DNA from: Forficula auricularia | Taxonomy: Eukaryota > Arthropoda > Insecta > Dermaptera > Forficulidae | Assembly (NCBI GenBank): GCA_024734495.1 | Contig: JALMQS010000852.1 | Location: 620,001 to 684,000 of the forward strand | Direction of reading: 5' to 3' | DNA length: 64,000 nt | Shown here: positions 10,292-27,172 of the stretch, one piece after another | How positions within the stretch are numbered: position 1 is the first letter of the stretch | Layout of the letters: each line of letters begins with the position of its first letter | Position numbers and translations under genes: made by a program | The notes under the pieces: model-generated | What the model saw: the letters and a program-made list of their open reading frames with translations, nothing else | Databases searched by the model: none | Told to the model about the DNA's origin: nothing

Positions 10292-10552
10292 TGAAAGATA
10301 TTAATTTGCCGATGGTAATAGATTCAAATTTACAAGAAAAGATAAGTTGGTATCATCTATTAAATTCGATGGAATGGAATATTTTTAATTATGTCAGAGA
10401 GGTTCGCATCCTGTAGGTGAGTCAGATGGCCCGGATTGCTGTTACTGGCACTCGGGTTCGATTCCCGAGGGGGTGCAAAACAACCCCTCTGACATATAAT
10501 TAAAAATATTCCATTCCATCGAATTTAATAGATGACACCAACTTATGATTTC
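10292..10552 (+). mobile_element. Foldback element with tRNA-like core and 14-bp target duplication
   Basis: TTCTAGATATTATA flanks it at 10278-10291 and 10553-10566; the uninterrupted site is at 14658-14671. Long inverted arms (GTATCATCTATTAAATTCGA at the left and its reverse complement at the right) enclose a tRNA-like centre: GATGGCCCGGATTGC, then B-box-like GGTTCGATTCCCGAG at about 10453. A long target duplication plus a polymerase III-like core suggests SINE-type insertion, while the inverted arms suggest a MITE. A coreless relative lies at 36008-36160. Confidence 0.7.
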
Positions 10553-10676
10553 TTCTAGATATTATAGTCAAATTGTATCGTGTTTATCAGATCCATTAAA
10601 TTTTTTTAAGATTTTTTAAGTTACTTAACTTTCCTATTTCTGATAATATTTAGGTGTGCGGAATTTCTGCGAGAAG

Positions 10677-10832
10677 ATGTTCCCGAGATTGCTGATCAGT
10701 GCTCATGAGATAGAGATTGCTGAGGGCGCCCTCCGTGGTCGGAAAATAAAGTCTCAAGTCACTGGTGAAATTTATTTTAGTTTCAGGGGAATACCCTATG
10801 GTAAACCACCTGTTGGAACATTGAGATTTATG
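10677..10832 (+). pseudogene. Orphan duplicate of carboxylesterase exon 1
   Basis: It encodes the esterase N-terminus MFPRLLISAHEIEIAEGALR through RGIPYGKPPVGTLRFM, nearly identical to exon 1 of gene B (Arg for Gly at residue 4), and ends at a good donor (ATG/GTAAAT). A possible acceptor (ATATTTAG) lies 24 bases upstream of the Met, as in gene B, so a 5' exon may be spliced on. No second exon follows before the next exon-1 copy at 14783; the gap holds transposons. It may be a dead fragment left by an unequal tandem duplication, or an alternative first exon of gene B: its donor is in the right phase to splice to exon 2 at 15504. The sequence alone cannot decide. Confidence 0.7.
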
Positions 10833-11123
10833 GTAAATCTATTCAATTTTTCTTTTTCTTTTTTTTTTTTTTTACTTTCCCGGTACCAAGTATGACAACG
10901 AGAACCCCCGTTCTGGGTCCAAAATTAATAATAATACATAATAAATATAAATAAGGGTATCCCATTTTAAACCTCTATTTTTCTTTTTTGAGTCTCGCAT
11001 GTAAAATGGTTAGTATTTCATATTTTAAGAACTCTCTCTAGATTTTAGCAAGATAAAAATTTTCAGAAAATATAGGTAACATACGATTAACTTGTAATTT
11101 TGTCTGTCTGTCTATTTGGGTCA

Positions 11124-11329
11124 ATAGATAATAAGTAAAAATATATTTTTCTAGGTGGGTTTCACAAATAAAACCAATATATGTTTTGAGTTTTTATCTC
11201 GATATATATTTCGGGTTATGAGCCCATCATCAGGAGTTACAAAAGAAAACTGAACTCAGTTTCTCAAAACATATATTGGTTTTATTTGTGAAACCCACCT
11301 AGAAAAATATATTTTTACTTATTATCTAT
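11124..11329 (-). mobile_element. Penelope-type foldback element with hammerhead-like centre
   Basis: Two nearly perfect 66-base inverted arms (left starts ATAGATAATAAGTAAAAATA; right is its reverse complement) flank a centre that reads, on the minus strand, CTGATGA, GGG...CCC stem, GAAA, TATATATC. The arms contain GAAACCCACCTAG, also found at the ends of the Penelope-like element near 41150. Confidence 0.7.
11192..11240 (-). ncRNA. Hammerhead-ribozyme-like motif
   Basis: On the minus strand: CTGATGA (11233-11227), a GGG/CCC stem, GAAA (11212-11209 region), a TATATA loop, and the triplet ATC ending at 11201 as possible cleavage site. CTC before the core can pair with GAG after the triplet. 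One unpaired U between CTGATGA and stem II departs from the textbook core, so activity is uncertain. Confidence 0.4.
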
Positions 11330-11384
11330 TAAAATGTTTCGCCTACCGACACCAAATTCTTTAAAGATTATTTGGGTCAAATTT

Positions 11385-11960
11385 ACGCTCAAAGTTTTCA
11401 TTTAACCATGTTTAAGAATATTAAGATGTCATTAAATTCATCTGTCACTTACATATTTATCATCTATAAAAACTACTAACATATTTTTTTTATTTGTAAA
11501 AATATAAAAACTTAAAAAATCATAATATTTTTCGGCCCTCCTGATAGGATTCGCTGCCTTAGTACATATCTATTTTGGGCTTTTGAGGATGATATTTTTC
11601 CTTATTTATCGGTTATTGTCATATACTATAATATGGTATAATAAAATTTCTCAGTTTCTATTGAAATTTATAATATTTAAAAAAATTGCATATATATGTA
11701 GGTTTGAAGGTAAGTATATATATTTTTTAATAAAAATATTTTCGGCTTATACTTCTCATTATTTTATCACATAGATAATAATAATAGAGGTTTAGCTGAT
11801 AAAATGTTAAGTAAAAAAATAATGAATTAGTAATACGTTGACTAAAGTATAAGCTTGTTGTTAAATGTTGAAGAAAAATATTGGATCAAACTAAAAAAAA
11901 GATGGCATTTCTTTTTATAGTAAATACACTTGCCAATATCCTAATTCGAAGTAAGTCTAT
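11385..11960. repeat. Second copy of hAT end plus spacer
   Basis: It matches about 6970-7400: the phrase TTTAACCATGTTTAAGAATA near 11400 also lies at 7000, and AAATACACTTGCCAATATCC near 11920 lies also at 7379. It places the second exon-1 block in the same context as the first, with a similar spacing to exon 1 (about 3.4 versus 3.7 kb). Confidence 0.65.
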
Positions 11961-12399
11961 CTAGGATTATTTTAAATAATTAGGAAAATATCAAGCCATA
12001 GTGGGGTGTAAGTAAAACGATGCTTTTTTGCTTAGATATGTTTTGATTTTACAGTAAAAAATTTTCAGTCTAGAAATCTTTCTAGAAAGGAAAGTAGAAT
12101 AACCTTCCTTATGTAGCCAAACTGTTTGAATTTTCAATGTGGGAAACTAATTTCAAAACCCTTCAAAAATTCATTATAATGGAGTTTTAAATTAAATAAA
12201 TGTAATAATTAAATGTCATGTACTTATTTAATTGAATAAAATATGAGACAAATGGAAAGTGGACAAAAAAATAAGTCAATCAACACCACATGTTATTATT
12301 AATGAGCGACGTTTCGTATGTAATTTATACTTTTACAAGAACTTAATGTTGTAACGTTGTTTTCATTTGTCAATAACATTATAACAATAAGGAAAAAAG

Positions 12400-12526
12400 A
12401 TATCTGAACGGATAATTGACCTCATGGGAAATAACAGATGAAATATTTATCATTAAAAGAGATGAAGATGAAGGACAAACTTTCGAAATTATAGTCTCAA
12501 ATAAAGAAAAATTTCCTATATACACT
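12400..12526 (+). repeat. Degraded foldback end with hammerhead-like remains
   Basis: GATGAAGATGAAGGAC, TTTCGAAATTATAGTCTC resembles the centre of the 55.3-kb and 58.5-kb foldback families but lacks the CTGATGA box. Probably an eroded copy. Confidence 0.35.
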
Positions 12527-13484
12527 CTGAGGCACAATTAACCGCCCACCTAAGTTTTATTAAATATTTTACAATTAAACAAATGTTCACTTAATTTATT
12601 TATTACATTCAATTTCTAGGATCATAAAAGATTAAAAAAAGCTGACGTGTTCTGATGTGATTATGTATACAAAATTTGGTTGAGTTTGGTAAATGACCAA
12701 GATTTTGATTTTTTGACCCTACCCCCAACCCCCCACACCATTTTGGGCAGTTAGTTTTTGCATTTTTAGATTTCTGGGGTCCCACTGATTGTGTATACAA
12801 AATTTGGTTGAGTTTGCTCAAATGGTCTAGATTTTTAATTTTTAACCCTCCCTCCACCCCCTTAATTTTGGGTCGATATGCACCAAAATCTAATCAGCTC
12901 TTAATCACAATGGACAAAAACTATGTGTGAAATTTGGTTTCGATATTCACACTAGTTTTTGAGCTAGCTCGTCCACAAAATTTGGTAACGCACAGACTAA
13001 CAGACTAACAGACATTTTGACAAAACAATTATTATCTCGAAAAATATAATTTTTTTCGATGTTCACTTATTAGGGCTTTTTAGTAAACCGAAATGCCATG
13101 GTTTCGCTCAATTTTTTTAATCAAAATAGTTTCAACCGTTTTTGAGATATTTCGAAAAAAAGAAGGAAAAAAAACACTTTTTCATGTACGATTACAATAC
13201 TTGACCATACCCTGTATGATAAAGTAAAAAATGTCATTTTTGCATGAAAGATATTTTTACATCCGCACTTAATTTTTCAAATTTATTTATTGAAATTAAC
13301 ATTTTAATAACATGTGTTTCCTCCTCTGGCTTTAATGACCTCCTCTAAGAGATTGGGAATACTATCGATAATGTTTTTGATATAGGCTTGTGGAATGTTA
13401 TTCCACTCATTCAAAACCGTATCTTTCAGATCAGGGATAGTGGTTGGTGGAAAGGTCGACTCTGAATACGTCTTTTTAAATTGT
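12527..13484 (-). mobile_element. Tc1-like element remnant interrupted by a Helentron-like element
   Basis: A TA at 12525-12526 is followed by the terminal repeat CACTCTGAGGCACAATTAAC. On the minus strand the 3' end of a Tc1 transposase gene lies at about 13484-13310, with the same ending as the copies at the left edge of the window. The middle (12637-13228) is a separate insertion. The transposase 5' part is missing; the remnant stops where the duplicated exon-1 block begins (13486). Confidence 0.7.
12637..13228 (-). mobile_element. Helentron-like element (ACTTTACC family) nested in Tc1
   Basis: It begins with AAGCTGACGTGTTCTGATGTG, the inverted 3' end of the family, and ends in the inverted 5' end (TACCCTGTATGATAAAGT). 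It carries two units of the ~115-bp AACCAAATTTTGTATACATA-type minisatellite. Confidence 0.65.
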
Positions 13485-13535
13485 CAAAAGGCATTTCTTC
13501 GTTTTGAATACTTTCCATAAAGAATATGTCGAAAA

Positions 13536-14550
13536 TCTATATATATAAAATTAAGGTTTTGTCTGTACATTGCTCCAAATCACGCCAAATTTTGGTTGCA
13601 CACGTTTCAAGCAAAGTTATGAACGAAAACACCCTCAACAAAATTCCCGTCTGTCTGTATGTATGTCTGTCTGTTTCAGTGGTTTCCGAAAAGTTTCTCA
13701 CGATTCACGTAAAAACGGCTTAAGGGATTATTATGAAATTTCATATTTACATCAGATGTCTTCTAACTTACGTTTTTAGCTATATAACGTTTTGATATTT
13801 TGACCTCAGAAGGGGTTTGGGGGGCGCACGAATGAAAATTATCAAATAACTCCTAAACTATTAACCCTACGGCAAATTTTATAATAAACAAAGTTGTAGG
13901 GGATGTGATTTCTGACAACTTTGTTTAAAAAATTTCCCCAAAAACCCACCCAAAAGGGGGGGGGGGGTGAAAAAATGTAAATTCTTTCTCTTGGGCCAAA
14001 CTCAACCAAATTTTGTATACATAATCTGTGGGTCACTAGAAGGCTAGAAATGCAAAAACTAACCACCCAAAATGGGGGTGGGGGTCAAAAAAAGAAAATT
14101 CTTTCTCTTGGGCCAAACTCAACCAAATTTTGTATACATAATCTGTGGGTCACTAGAAGGCTAGAAATGCAAAAACTGGGTGCGGGGGTCCAAGGGGCAT
14201 AGCGGGGGTGGGGTCCAGGGGGCTAGGCCGGGGTGTGGTGCGCAGGGTTGGAGGGCACGGGGTGGATGGGGTGCGTGGTCCGAGGTGGGTAGGGTGCGGG
14301 TTGTGGCGTGGGGGCGGGGGTTGGGAACGGGTGCGGGTGCTGGAGGGGGTTTGGGGTGGGGAGGTTAGTGGGTTAGTGTGCGGAATGGAGTGTTGGGGTG
14401 GTGGTGTGAGGCCGGGGGTTGGGCATGGTGCGGGGGGTGGGGGTGCTGGGTGGGTTTCGGGGGGTGGTGGGTGGGGTTCGAGGGCTGGGGGTCCAGGGGG
14501 CGTGGCCCCTGGCTAGCAAGAGGGCCGCCGAAGGCGGGCCTTACAGCTAG
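13536..14550 (+). mobile_element. Non-autonomous Helitron (1015 bp) in gene B 5' flank
   Basis: It starts TCTATATATATAAAATTAAG after an A (13535) and ends CAGCTAG (CTAG at 14547-14550) before a T. A near-perfect hairpin (GGCCGCC, GAA, GGCGGGCC) lies 12 bases inside the end. The empty site is between 10160 and 10161 in the upstream copy (GTCGAAAA/TTCTAAATAA), which proves both borders. Inside are two AACCAAATTTTGTATACATA-type units and a ~350-bp G-rich tract (14180-14520). No Rep/helicase coding. A related copy lies inverted at 62555-63382. Confidence 0.85.
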
Positions 14551-14782
14551 TTCTAAATAATGTATTTAACAGTTTGCTTGTTTTTTTCAAAAAATTTTTT
14601 AAAACATGTTTGTGTCCTTCGATTTTTCGAAAAAAATGCAACAAAAAGCTACACTTATTCTACATATTATAGGCAAATTGTATCGAGTTTATCGAATTCA
14701 TTAAATTTTTTAGGGGTTTTTTAAGTTACTTAACTTTCCCATTTCTGATAATATTGTAGATGTGCGGAATTTCTGGGAGAAG

Positions 14783-20569
<5,787 letters not shown>

Positions 20570-21643
20570 ATTTATAGCTATAAATAAATATATCTTAAGA
20601 AAATCTGTATAGCTAAAAATCATAATATACTATATGAAAATAACATTTGTACTTCTAGAAGCGATCAAAGTCCATTTTAAGTATGTTTGTTTTTTATCTA
20701 TTTTCATAATTTAAATTATCGAAAAATTGTTTTTCATATATTGTAGTTTTCGTTTAATAAACATTTTTTCAATTTTACTAAAAAGAAATTTGTTAATTAT
20801 TGCCTTCTACAAACCTACAATTAGACTTGAAACTTTCAATTCAGATTACTAAAAAGTATTCTAAAAGTGAAAATGATCATTTTTTTGTCGTAGCCTTACA
20901 ATTGTTAAAGAGAGGATGAGGGAATTTGTGAAATTTTTTTTCATAATTTTAAGTTGAGCCACTTTCGAACGCTGATAGGTACAAAAATCACTTACTAATT
21001 TCATTATATCTTCATTTATAAGCGCGGATATTTCAAGATGCGCGAACACGTATTAAATCACCAACCCAAAGTGAAACAGCAATGGTCAAGTTAATTTAAT
21101 ATTTTCTTTTTTTCAAATAATGAGTAATAAAATTAATAAATATAATAAACTCATTTGTTTATTTATTCATCTATTAAAATTACACAAGGAAAAATTAATT
21201 AAAGTTCATTAATGCTCGGTTCACTGATAAGTTTAAACTTTATATCTCAAGGTCCAAATAAATACATAGTCCCATAATATTTTTACATAAACTCTAATAA
21301 ATGATAAATTAGAGATTAAAAATGTTGAAAAATTTTAAAATGGCCGCAATGTCAATTTTTCAATCCTTTATATCTCAATAAATATTACTTTTTTTAATTA
21401 GTCTATTTCATTAAAATGTTAGGGATTTTATTGTGAAAAAAATGACGCCTTATTTTTTGAAAATCGGTTGACAAACATTAAAGTTATAGTATTTTCTTTG
21501 TTATGGTTAGTCATTCTTGTGAAGGATATGAAATTGGACTAAAAATTGACATCAATATCCCGTCATAACTAGCTTATTTTTAAACCGATTTAAAAAACCA
21601 AGGTGTTACTTAATTTACGTATTATTGGGGAAATACACTTTAA
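20570..21643. other. Gene B 3' flank
   Basis: A+T-rich. The part from about 21230 matches the gene A flank (4570-5000); the first 600 bases are only partly shared. The minus-strand frame at 20861-21049 has no recognisable product. Confidence 0.5.
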
Positions 21644-21651
21644 CTTATAAG

Positions 21652-23036
21652 TAGAGACCGGATTCGTATGCAATTGCATATTTTGTTTGCAGCCACATAC
21701 GACCCAGGGGATCAATTATCTATCCGAATCATTCATCTAGGTCCAAAATATGCAGTATAAAATTTAACCCAGTTTCCTAAATTCTAGGATACTGTGGGCT
21801 AAATTTTATAATGCATATTTTTAGCAAATTTGAAGAATTTTTGGTCAAAAAATGCCTATCTCGAGCCAAATAAAGATTTTTAAAAGTAAATTTTTGGAGA
21901 AAGAATGAAAAAAAATGAAGAAATACATATATAAAGTTCCTTTAAATTTGCCCTCATTATATCTGAGGATCACGTGGAGCAATCCTTTTATAATATAAAT
22001 CAATTTTAATTCACCGTTGACATAATAACCTGAAGATAATTTAGAAAAATACTTGTAAACATAAATCATTCACTATTTCAATCAAATTTCAATTATTTTT
22101 GAGATCCTTTGTTAAATATTTATTTATTTATTATTATTATTGATTTTTGTAATGCCTTCAGTAACTATAGCCCATTTTGGCCGTAGTGTTCGTGTGTATG
22201 TCTGTGTGTGTAAATTATTGTAGTGATCAGATTATAGCAGGACAATGTTTTCATTATTTTATTAGTTTATTATTTGTACGTCAATAAGAAAAGTATTAAT
22301 ATAAAAAAATAAAACTACCCTACCCCCCCTCCCCGTATTTTTTCGATCACATTTTTTGAAACATTATTATATTTATTATTTATATAACTATATATAACCA
22401 AACTTCTTGACGATACAAATTCTCATATAAATAGGTGTTGGTATTATTCTTTTTTGACAAAAAACACATTTTTATCATTTATTTTTCTTTATTTTATTTT
22501 ATTTTATTGTTACCAGGAACGTTTCGACATTTTCAAATATGTCATCATCAGCCTAAAACATTTCAATCATTACATAATTTTTATACAATGACAATTTCTC
22601 CACACAACAACCACTTAAAAATAACAACAAAATGACATACCTTTGGAACAATCTAAAGATGGGAAAAAATTCCCTCACATTTATTATGTTGATTTTATTC
22701 AAGAGCACCTATTTATTTCTTTGATTTTAAAGATTTTTTAATATATTAAATTTAATGAGAATTTTGTGAAATTTTTTACTCAATAAAAATACATATTTGA
22801 CACTTGTGTCTATAGCTTACTCATTTTATTTCTTTCAAATACATATATAGTCTTTTATAATATATATTATAGTCTTTTTGTCTTCAATTTTAATTTTTTA
22901 GTGCATAAAAACATTTTTTGCCAATTTTTACTGTATATATTTGCATAATTCAACGTATTCTGCATATTACTTGCATATTTTAGCCTTTTTAACTGCATAT
23001 TTTGGCAGTTTTTACTGCATAAAAATCCGGTCTCTA
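21652..23036. mobile_element. hAT-type element, non-autonomous, 1385 bp
   Basis: The ends are TAGAGACCGGATT and AATCCGGTCTCTA. CTTATAAG (21644-21651) and CTTATAGG (23037-23044) flank it; gene A has one CTTATAAG at 4989-4996. The 8-bp duplication fits hAT. TATGCA-containing subterminal repeats occur at both ends. It contains no transposase frame. A hammerhead-like motif lies inside at 22511-22558 on the minus strand. Confidence 0.8.
22511..22558 (-). ncRNA. Hammerhead-ribozyme-like motif inside hAT element
   Basis: On the minus strand: AGG before CTGATGA (22551-22545), stem GACAT/ATGTC with an A+T loop, GAAA, a short CGUU turn, then CCU that can pair with AGG. The pairing logic fits a hammerhead, with one unpaired base before stem II. 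Confidence 0.35.
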
Positions 23037-23044
23037 CTTATAGG

Positions 23045-24102
23045 TTTGATTTGAGGATAATTTATGAGTTAGCTTAGTTTAAATATGGATGGTGAAATGG
23101 AGCGATAGAGGAAAAACATTGTTTTTCATTTGACATGTAGAATACAAAAATGAAAAGCAAGATGCACTTTGTTTTTATCCTCAGTATATATAGGTATAGA
23201 AATAGCTAGTAAAAGCAAAAAATAAAAAAAACTTTGGTCTTTGACTAAAATCTAAAAGGAAATTAATTATTTATAATTATTAATAATGTGAACATATCAA
23301 CATAATTGTGTCCAAAAGAAGTTAAGTAGATGTTTTGCAAATTTATTATCATAATTTATTTTCCGTATTATGGCCCATGAATTATATGTTAGGTTATTAT
23401 TTTAAGTCGATAAATTATTTTAACGAAATACTTATAAACGCGTAATATTTTATCAAGGCAATAAAATACCTTTTCAAATATTGCAAAATTATAATCGCCT
23501 AATTTCTTTCCTCTTGAGTCAATAAATCAAAAATGGTGTCTTATCCTCTTATCAATTACAAATTATATTTATTATTTTATTTCAAGTATGATTTATTTTT
23601 CAACTAAATTAATCAAATATAGGAAAACATTTGAATATTACCAATTTAGAAAAAAGTGACTTGTGTAAATTTTTTGATGAATTCATTTGAATCTCTCTTT
23701 CTGTCTTGTCTTTATTTCATATATTCTTAAAAATAATTTTAAAGTTAACAACTACAATGAATATTGAAATAGAAAGAGCATTTTAAAATGTTATTGAAGA
23801 AAAAATAATGAAAACTTTTTAAAACTCGGTAAGGTAAAAAGTACCAGTGGTTGATAGACCAGAAAATTCACTAAAACTGTTGTAGCCTCCCCTTTTATCA
23901 CTAAATTTTGATTTTGGTGCCCTAGTAATACTTAATCAAAAAGAGTGGGGCACTTTGTCGAAATTAATTAAAACTACCTACAAGCTTCTCAAAGAAGAGC
24001 CCCACGCTTTTTGACTTGGTTATTGGACATAAAAAAAGTTTTTAGGTACGTTATTTTATACTTTTTAGTGCATTTCTGACAAAAGAGTGTTTTTTAATTT
24101 TT
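23045..24102. other. Unassigned spacer
   Basis: A+T-rich; no supported gene. Short homology to the gene A flank just after 23045 is lost quickly. Confidence 0.4.
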
Positions 24103-25257
24103 ACTTTACCTTACAGGGTATGGTCAAGTATTGTGCATGAAAAAAGTGTTTTTTTTCCTTCTTTTTTCGAAATATCTCAAAAACGGCTCAAACTATTTTG
24201 ATTAAAAAAATTGAGCGAAACCATAACATTTCGCTCTACAAAAAAGCCCAAATAAGTGAACATCGAAAAAATTATATTTTTCGAGATAAAAATTATTTTG
24301 TCAAAATGTATGTTAGTCTGTCTGGTTGTCTGGTTGTGCGTTACGAAATTTTTGTGGAGGAGCTAGCTCAAAAACTAGTGTGAATATCAAAACCAAATTT
24401 CACACGTAGTTTTGATCCATTGAGATTAAGCGCTGATTAGATTTTGGTGCATATCGACCTAAAATTAAGGGGGGTGGAGGAGGAGGGTTAAAAATTAAAA
24501 ATCTAGGCCATTTGAGCAAACTCAACCAAATTTTGTATACATAACCAGTGGGACCCCAGAAGTCTAAAAATGCAAAAACTAACCACCCAAAATGGGGGTG
24601 GGGGGTGTAAGGTCAAAAAATGAAAATCTAGACCCTTGTACCAAACTCAACCAAATTTTGTATACATAATCAGTGGGACCTCAGAAGTCTAAAAATGCAA
24701 AAACTAACCGCCCAAAATGGAGGGGGGTGTATGGTCAAAAAATGAAAATACCAGGTGTACCGGAAAGTCATTACCGGTTTTTCTAACAGATGTCGCTAGG
24801 CTTAAGTATGCAATGTTATGATTTGACACATATGCATTTTATTCTACTGACATCAAGCTTCAAAGCTATACATGTTATATTTTGCGAAAGTAACACCTTC
24901 ATAGATTTATACCTCTTTGAAAATGTCAAGTTTCATGCCTGAAAACGTGCATTTGCGGCACGCATTACTTTTCTTATTTAATCAAAAGAAAAAAGCCGCT
25001 GAAAGTCATCGTTTGCTGGTAGAAACTTACGGTGAGCATGCTTTAACCTTAAAAACATGTGAGGTGTATAGGCTCTTGTACCAAACTCAACCAAATTTTG
25101 TATACCAAATCAGTGGGCCCTTAGGAGTTTAAAAATGCAAAAACTAACCACCTCCCCTACATGATTATAAATAATTTTAATAAATATTAAATATAAGTGA
25201 GAGGCCAGGTTGTATGGTAAAGTCAAGTGGATGGCCACATCAGAACACGTCAGCTTA
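24103..25257 (+). mobile_element. Helentron-like element (ACTTTACC family) with minisatellite
   Basis: It starts ACTTTACCTTACAGGGTATG and ends TATGGTAAAGTCAAG ... CAGAACACGTCAGCTT. ACTTTACC at the start and GGTAAAGT near the end form inverted subterminal repeats. The interior has about four units of a ~115-125-bp minisatellite (AACCAAATTTTGTATACATA ... AAAAATGCAAAAACTAACC ... GGGGTGGGG). A mariner fragment (24751-25068) is nested in it. No coding capacity. The pattern resembles non-autonomous Helentron derivatives. Confidence 0.65.
24751..25068 (+). pseudogene. mariner-like element, 5' fragment
   Basis: TA then CCAGGTGTACCGGAAAGTCA is a mariner-type terminal repeat. The frame from 24917 encodes the transposase N-terminus (start MSSFMPENVHLRHALLF, then KKKAAESHRLLVETYGEHAL), its helix-turn-helix region. 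It is cut off after about 50 residues (KTCEVYR), where Helentron-like sequence resumes. Confidence 0.75.
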
Positions 25258-26144
25258 TTTAAACTATAATTTTTGAATATGCATAATCATTATGTTTGGT
25301 CATTCCTTCCTTTTAGCGAATACTGAGAATACCCTCTTTGATTTACCATTCTCTCGAAGGAATAAAACTTTGATTTAGTAGCGTTAGAATGGAAATCCTC
25401 TTTATTCATTAGCCTTTGATCAAATTACGTCATTATAATGAATTATTCATCGTTTTTTATGCTTTCATATATATTTATTTAAAATTGGAATTAATTTAAA
25501 AAGTAATTGCTTTGGGATCGTTAGTTAATGACATGGGGGAACTTTCACCTTGGAGGTGGTCTTGTCGGCTGGCCGGCCGTTACGTCGTTGAGACCTGGTC
25601 CGTCTGTCAGTTGGTCTGTCACCACGGACCCGAACCATCCATCCATCCATCCATCCATCTATCCATCCCGTTGTTTACCCTGAACATCAGCAATTAAGTT
25701 ACCGCAAGCGAAATATTTTTTCTTGACGGTTCAAACCTAGTAGTCGCTTCTACTTAGATAAACAACTATCGCTTACTCAATAATCAAGAAAAAAATGAAC
25801 GATAATAAGCACGTCTGATAAGAGAATTTATTCTGATAATATAGATCAGGAGCAAATCATCATCAATAAGCGACTTTGAATGAAAATCAAACCATCTTAA
25901 GAAATTATTTCATTATTTTATGCAATCAGTGGAGAAAATAAGGTAAGTGTCAACAAGTTTTGTTATGAAACAAACTATTTGTCGACTATTTTAATTTATA
26001 TTTAGATGTTAATATTTATTTCCTAGAGGGCAGCACTTGTTAAGATATATAATTATCAATAATTATAAAAAATAAAGAAATCTAGGTACTTATATTAGAA
26101 TATAAGAAACGAGCGGTGATTCAAAATTTCATAAATATTGATGA
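25258..26144. other. Unassigned spacer with (CCAT)n
   Basis: It contains a (CCAT)n run at about 25636-25668 and a GC-richer stretch just before it (25540-25630). No gene supported. Confidence 0.4.
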
Positions 26145-26150
26145 TAACAA

Positions 26151-26306
26151 CCGAGGTGAACCGCGATTGCAATTAGGTGTACAGCGTCTTTGGAATTACT
26201 TTGGAATTCATTAGATAATCTATTGTCATCTATTTTCTTCTACTTGGAAATGAAAGTGGAAGTGGAAGTAGGTGTACACGATTTTAGGTCGGGGTTCACC
26301 CCTCGG
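26151..26306. mobile_element. CCGAGG-end MITE, copy 2
   Basis: The ends are CCGAGGTGAACCGCGA and TCGGGGTTCACCCCTCGG, flanked by perfect TAACAA at 26145-26150 and 26307-26312. The internal repeats are mostly lost. Confidence 0.7.
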
Positions 26307-27172
26307 TAACAACTAATCAGAAAATCGGCAATAGGAGCGTAAACCTACCAGCAATGTACAGTGTACACATAGGAAAAGAAATTTAATTTTATTTAACAGT
26401 GCCGTTGTTCGGTAAATTTTTATTTTATTTAAAAGCGATATATTATTTTTACTTTATCCAATGCGAAGCATGGGGAAAGTATTGTAATCGGTCTCGCGAC
26501 AAGCGCGACTTCAAAGGCTCCTCGGAACCCATGAACTCAATTAATGTCACAAATTGTAGTATTCAATTAGGTTGAATTTTAGCACGTGACAGTTTTGCCA
26601 AAAATTACAAGCATGGGGTCTCGTCGAGAGGCCAAAAAGTGCGATTTTTTCATTTAGTGCGTGCGGATGTATGTATGTATGTATGGATGGATGTATGTTA
26701 TCGTTTTTTTGGCCCACGATTTTTTCCACACCGTTACACCGATTGAAATGAAATTGAAAACCTAGCATTCTTTGAACAAAATGAAGCGCTGATTAGTTTT
26801 TGGTACATATCGACCCACAAACATTAGTACTTTATTTCAGTACTTTTTTAGTTTTTTCTAAATATCTTGAAAATGACTTAACCAATTTTGATGAAATTTA
26901 ATATCCTAATTAAGTACCTTGGGGACCACAAAAAAGGATAAATAAAGTTTTTAGTAAAATTATATTTTAAAGTACTTTACTCTAGAGTAAGAGAGTACTT
27001 TTTTAATTTTTTAAATTCTTTAAAATTTATTCATTTGAACCTTTTAATATAGCTCATTTAGCCTTGCTTAAATAAGAATGGATAGGCTTCTCTCTGTGAA
27101 ATGCTAAAAATTTGGGAGAAAATTTTATAAGTAACCATAGCAACTGCGTTGTTTTCTTATCCCTTACCTTTG

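Larger units (their letters stand above)
10107..11065 (+). repeat. Duplicated exon-1 block, upstream copy
   Basis: From AAAAGGCATTTCTT to the AGCAAGATAAAAATTTTC stretch, this block matches 13486-15181 closely. It holds the 5' flank, exon 1 and the start of intron 1 of the gene B type. It carries a foldback insertion (10292-10552) that the other lacks, and lacks the Helitron (13536-14550) that the other carries. Confidence 0.8.

Noticed and set aside
10415..10480. tRNA gene
   Set aside because: B-box-like GGTTCGATTCCCGAG is clear but there is no complete cloverleaf; it is the core of a mobile foldback.
14180..14560. Three overlapping + strand frames rich in Gly and Trp
   Set aside because: They come from the G-rich tract inside a Helitron; the same tract inverted at 62539-62837 gives Pro/His-rich frames. 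Compositional, not coding.
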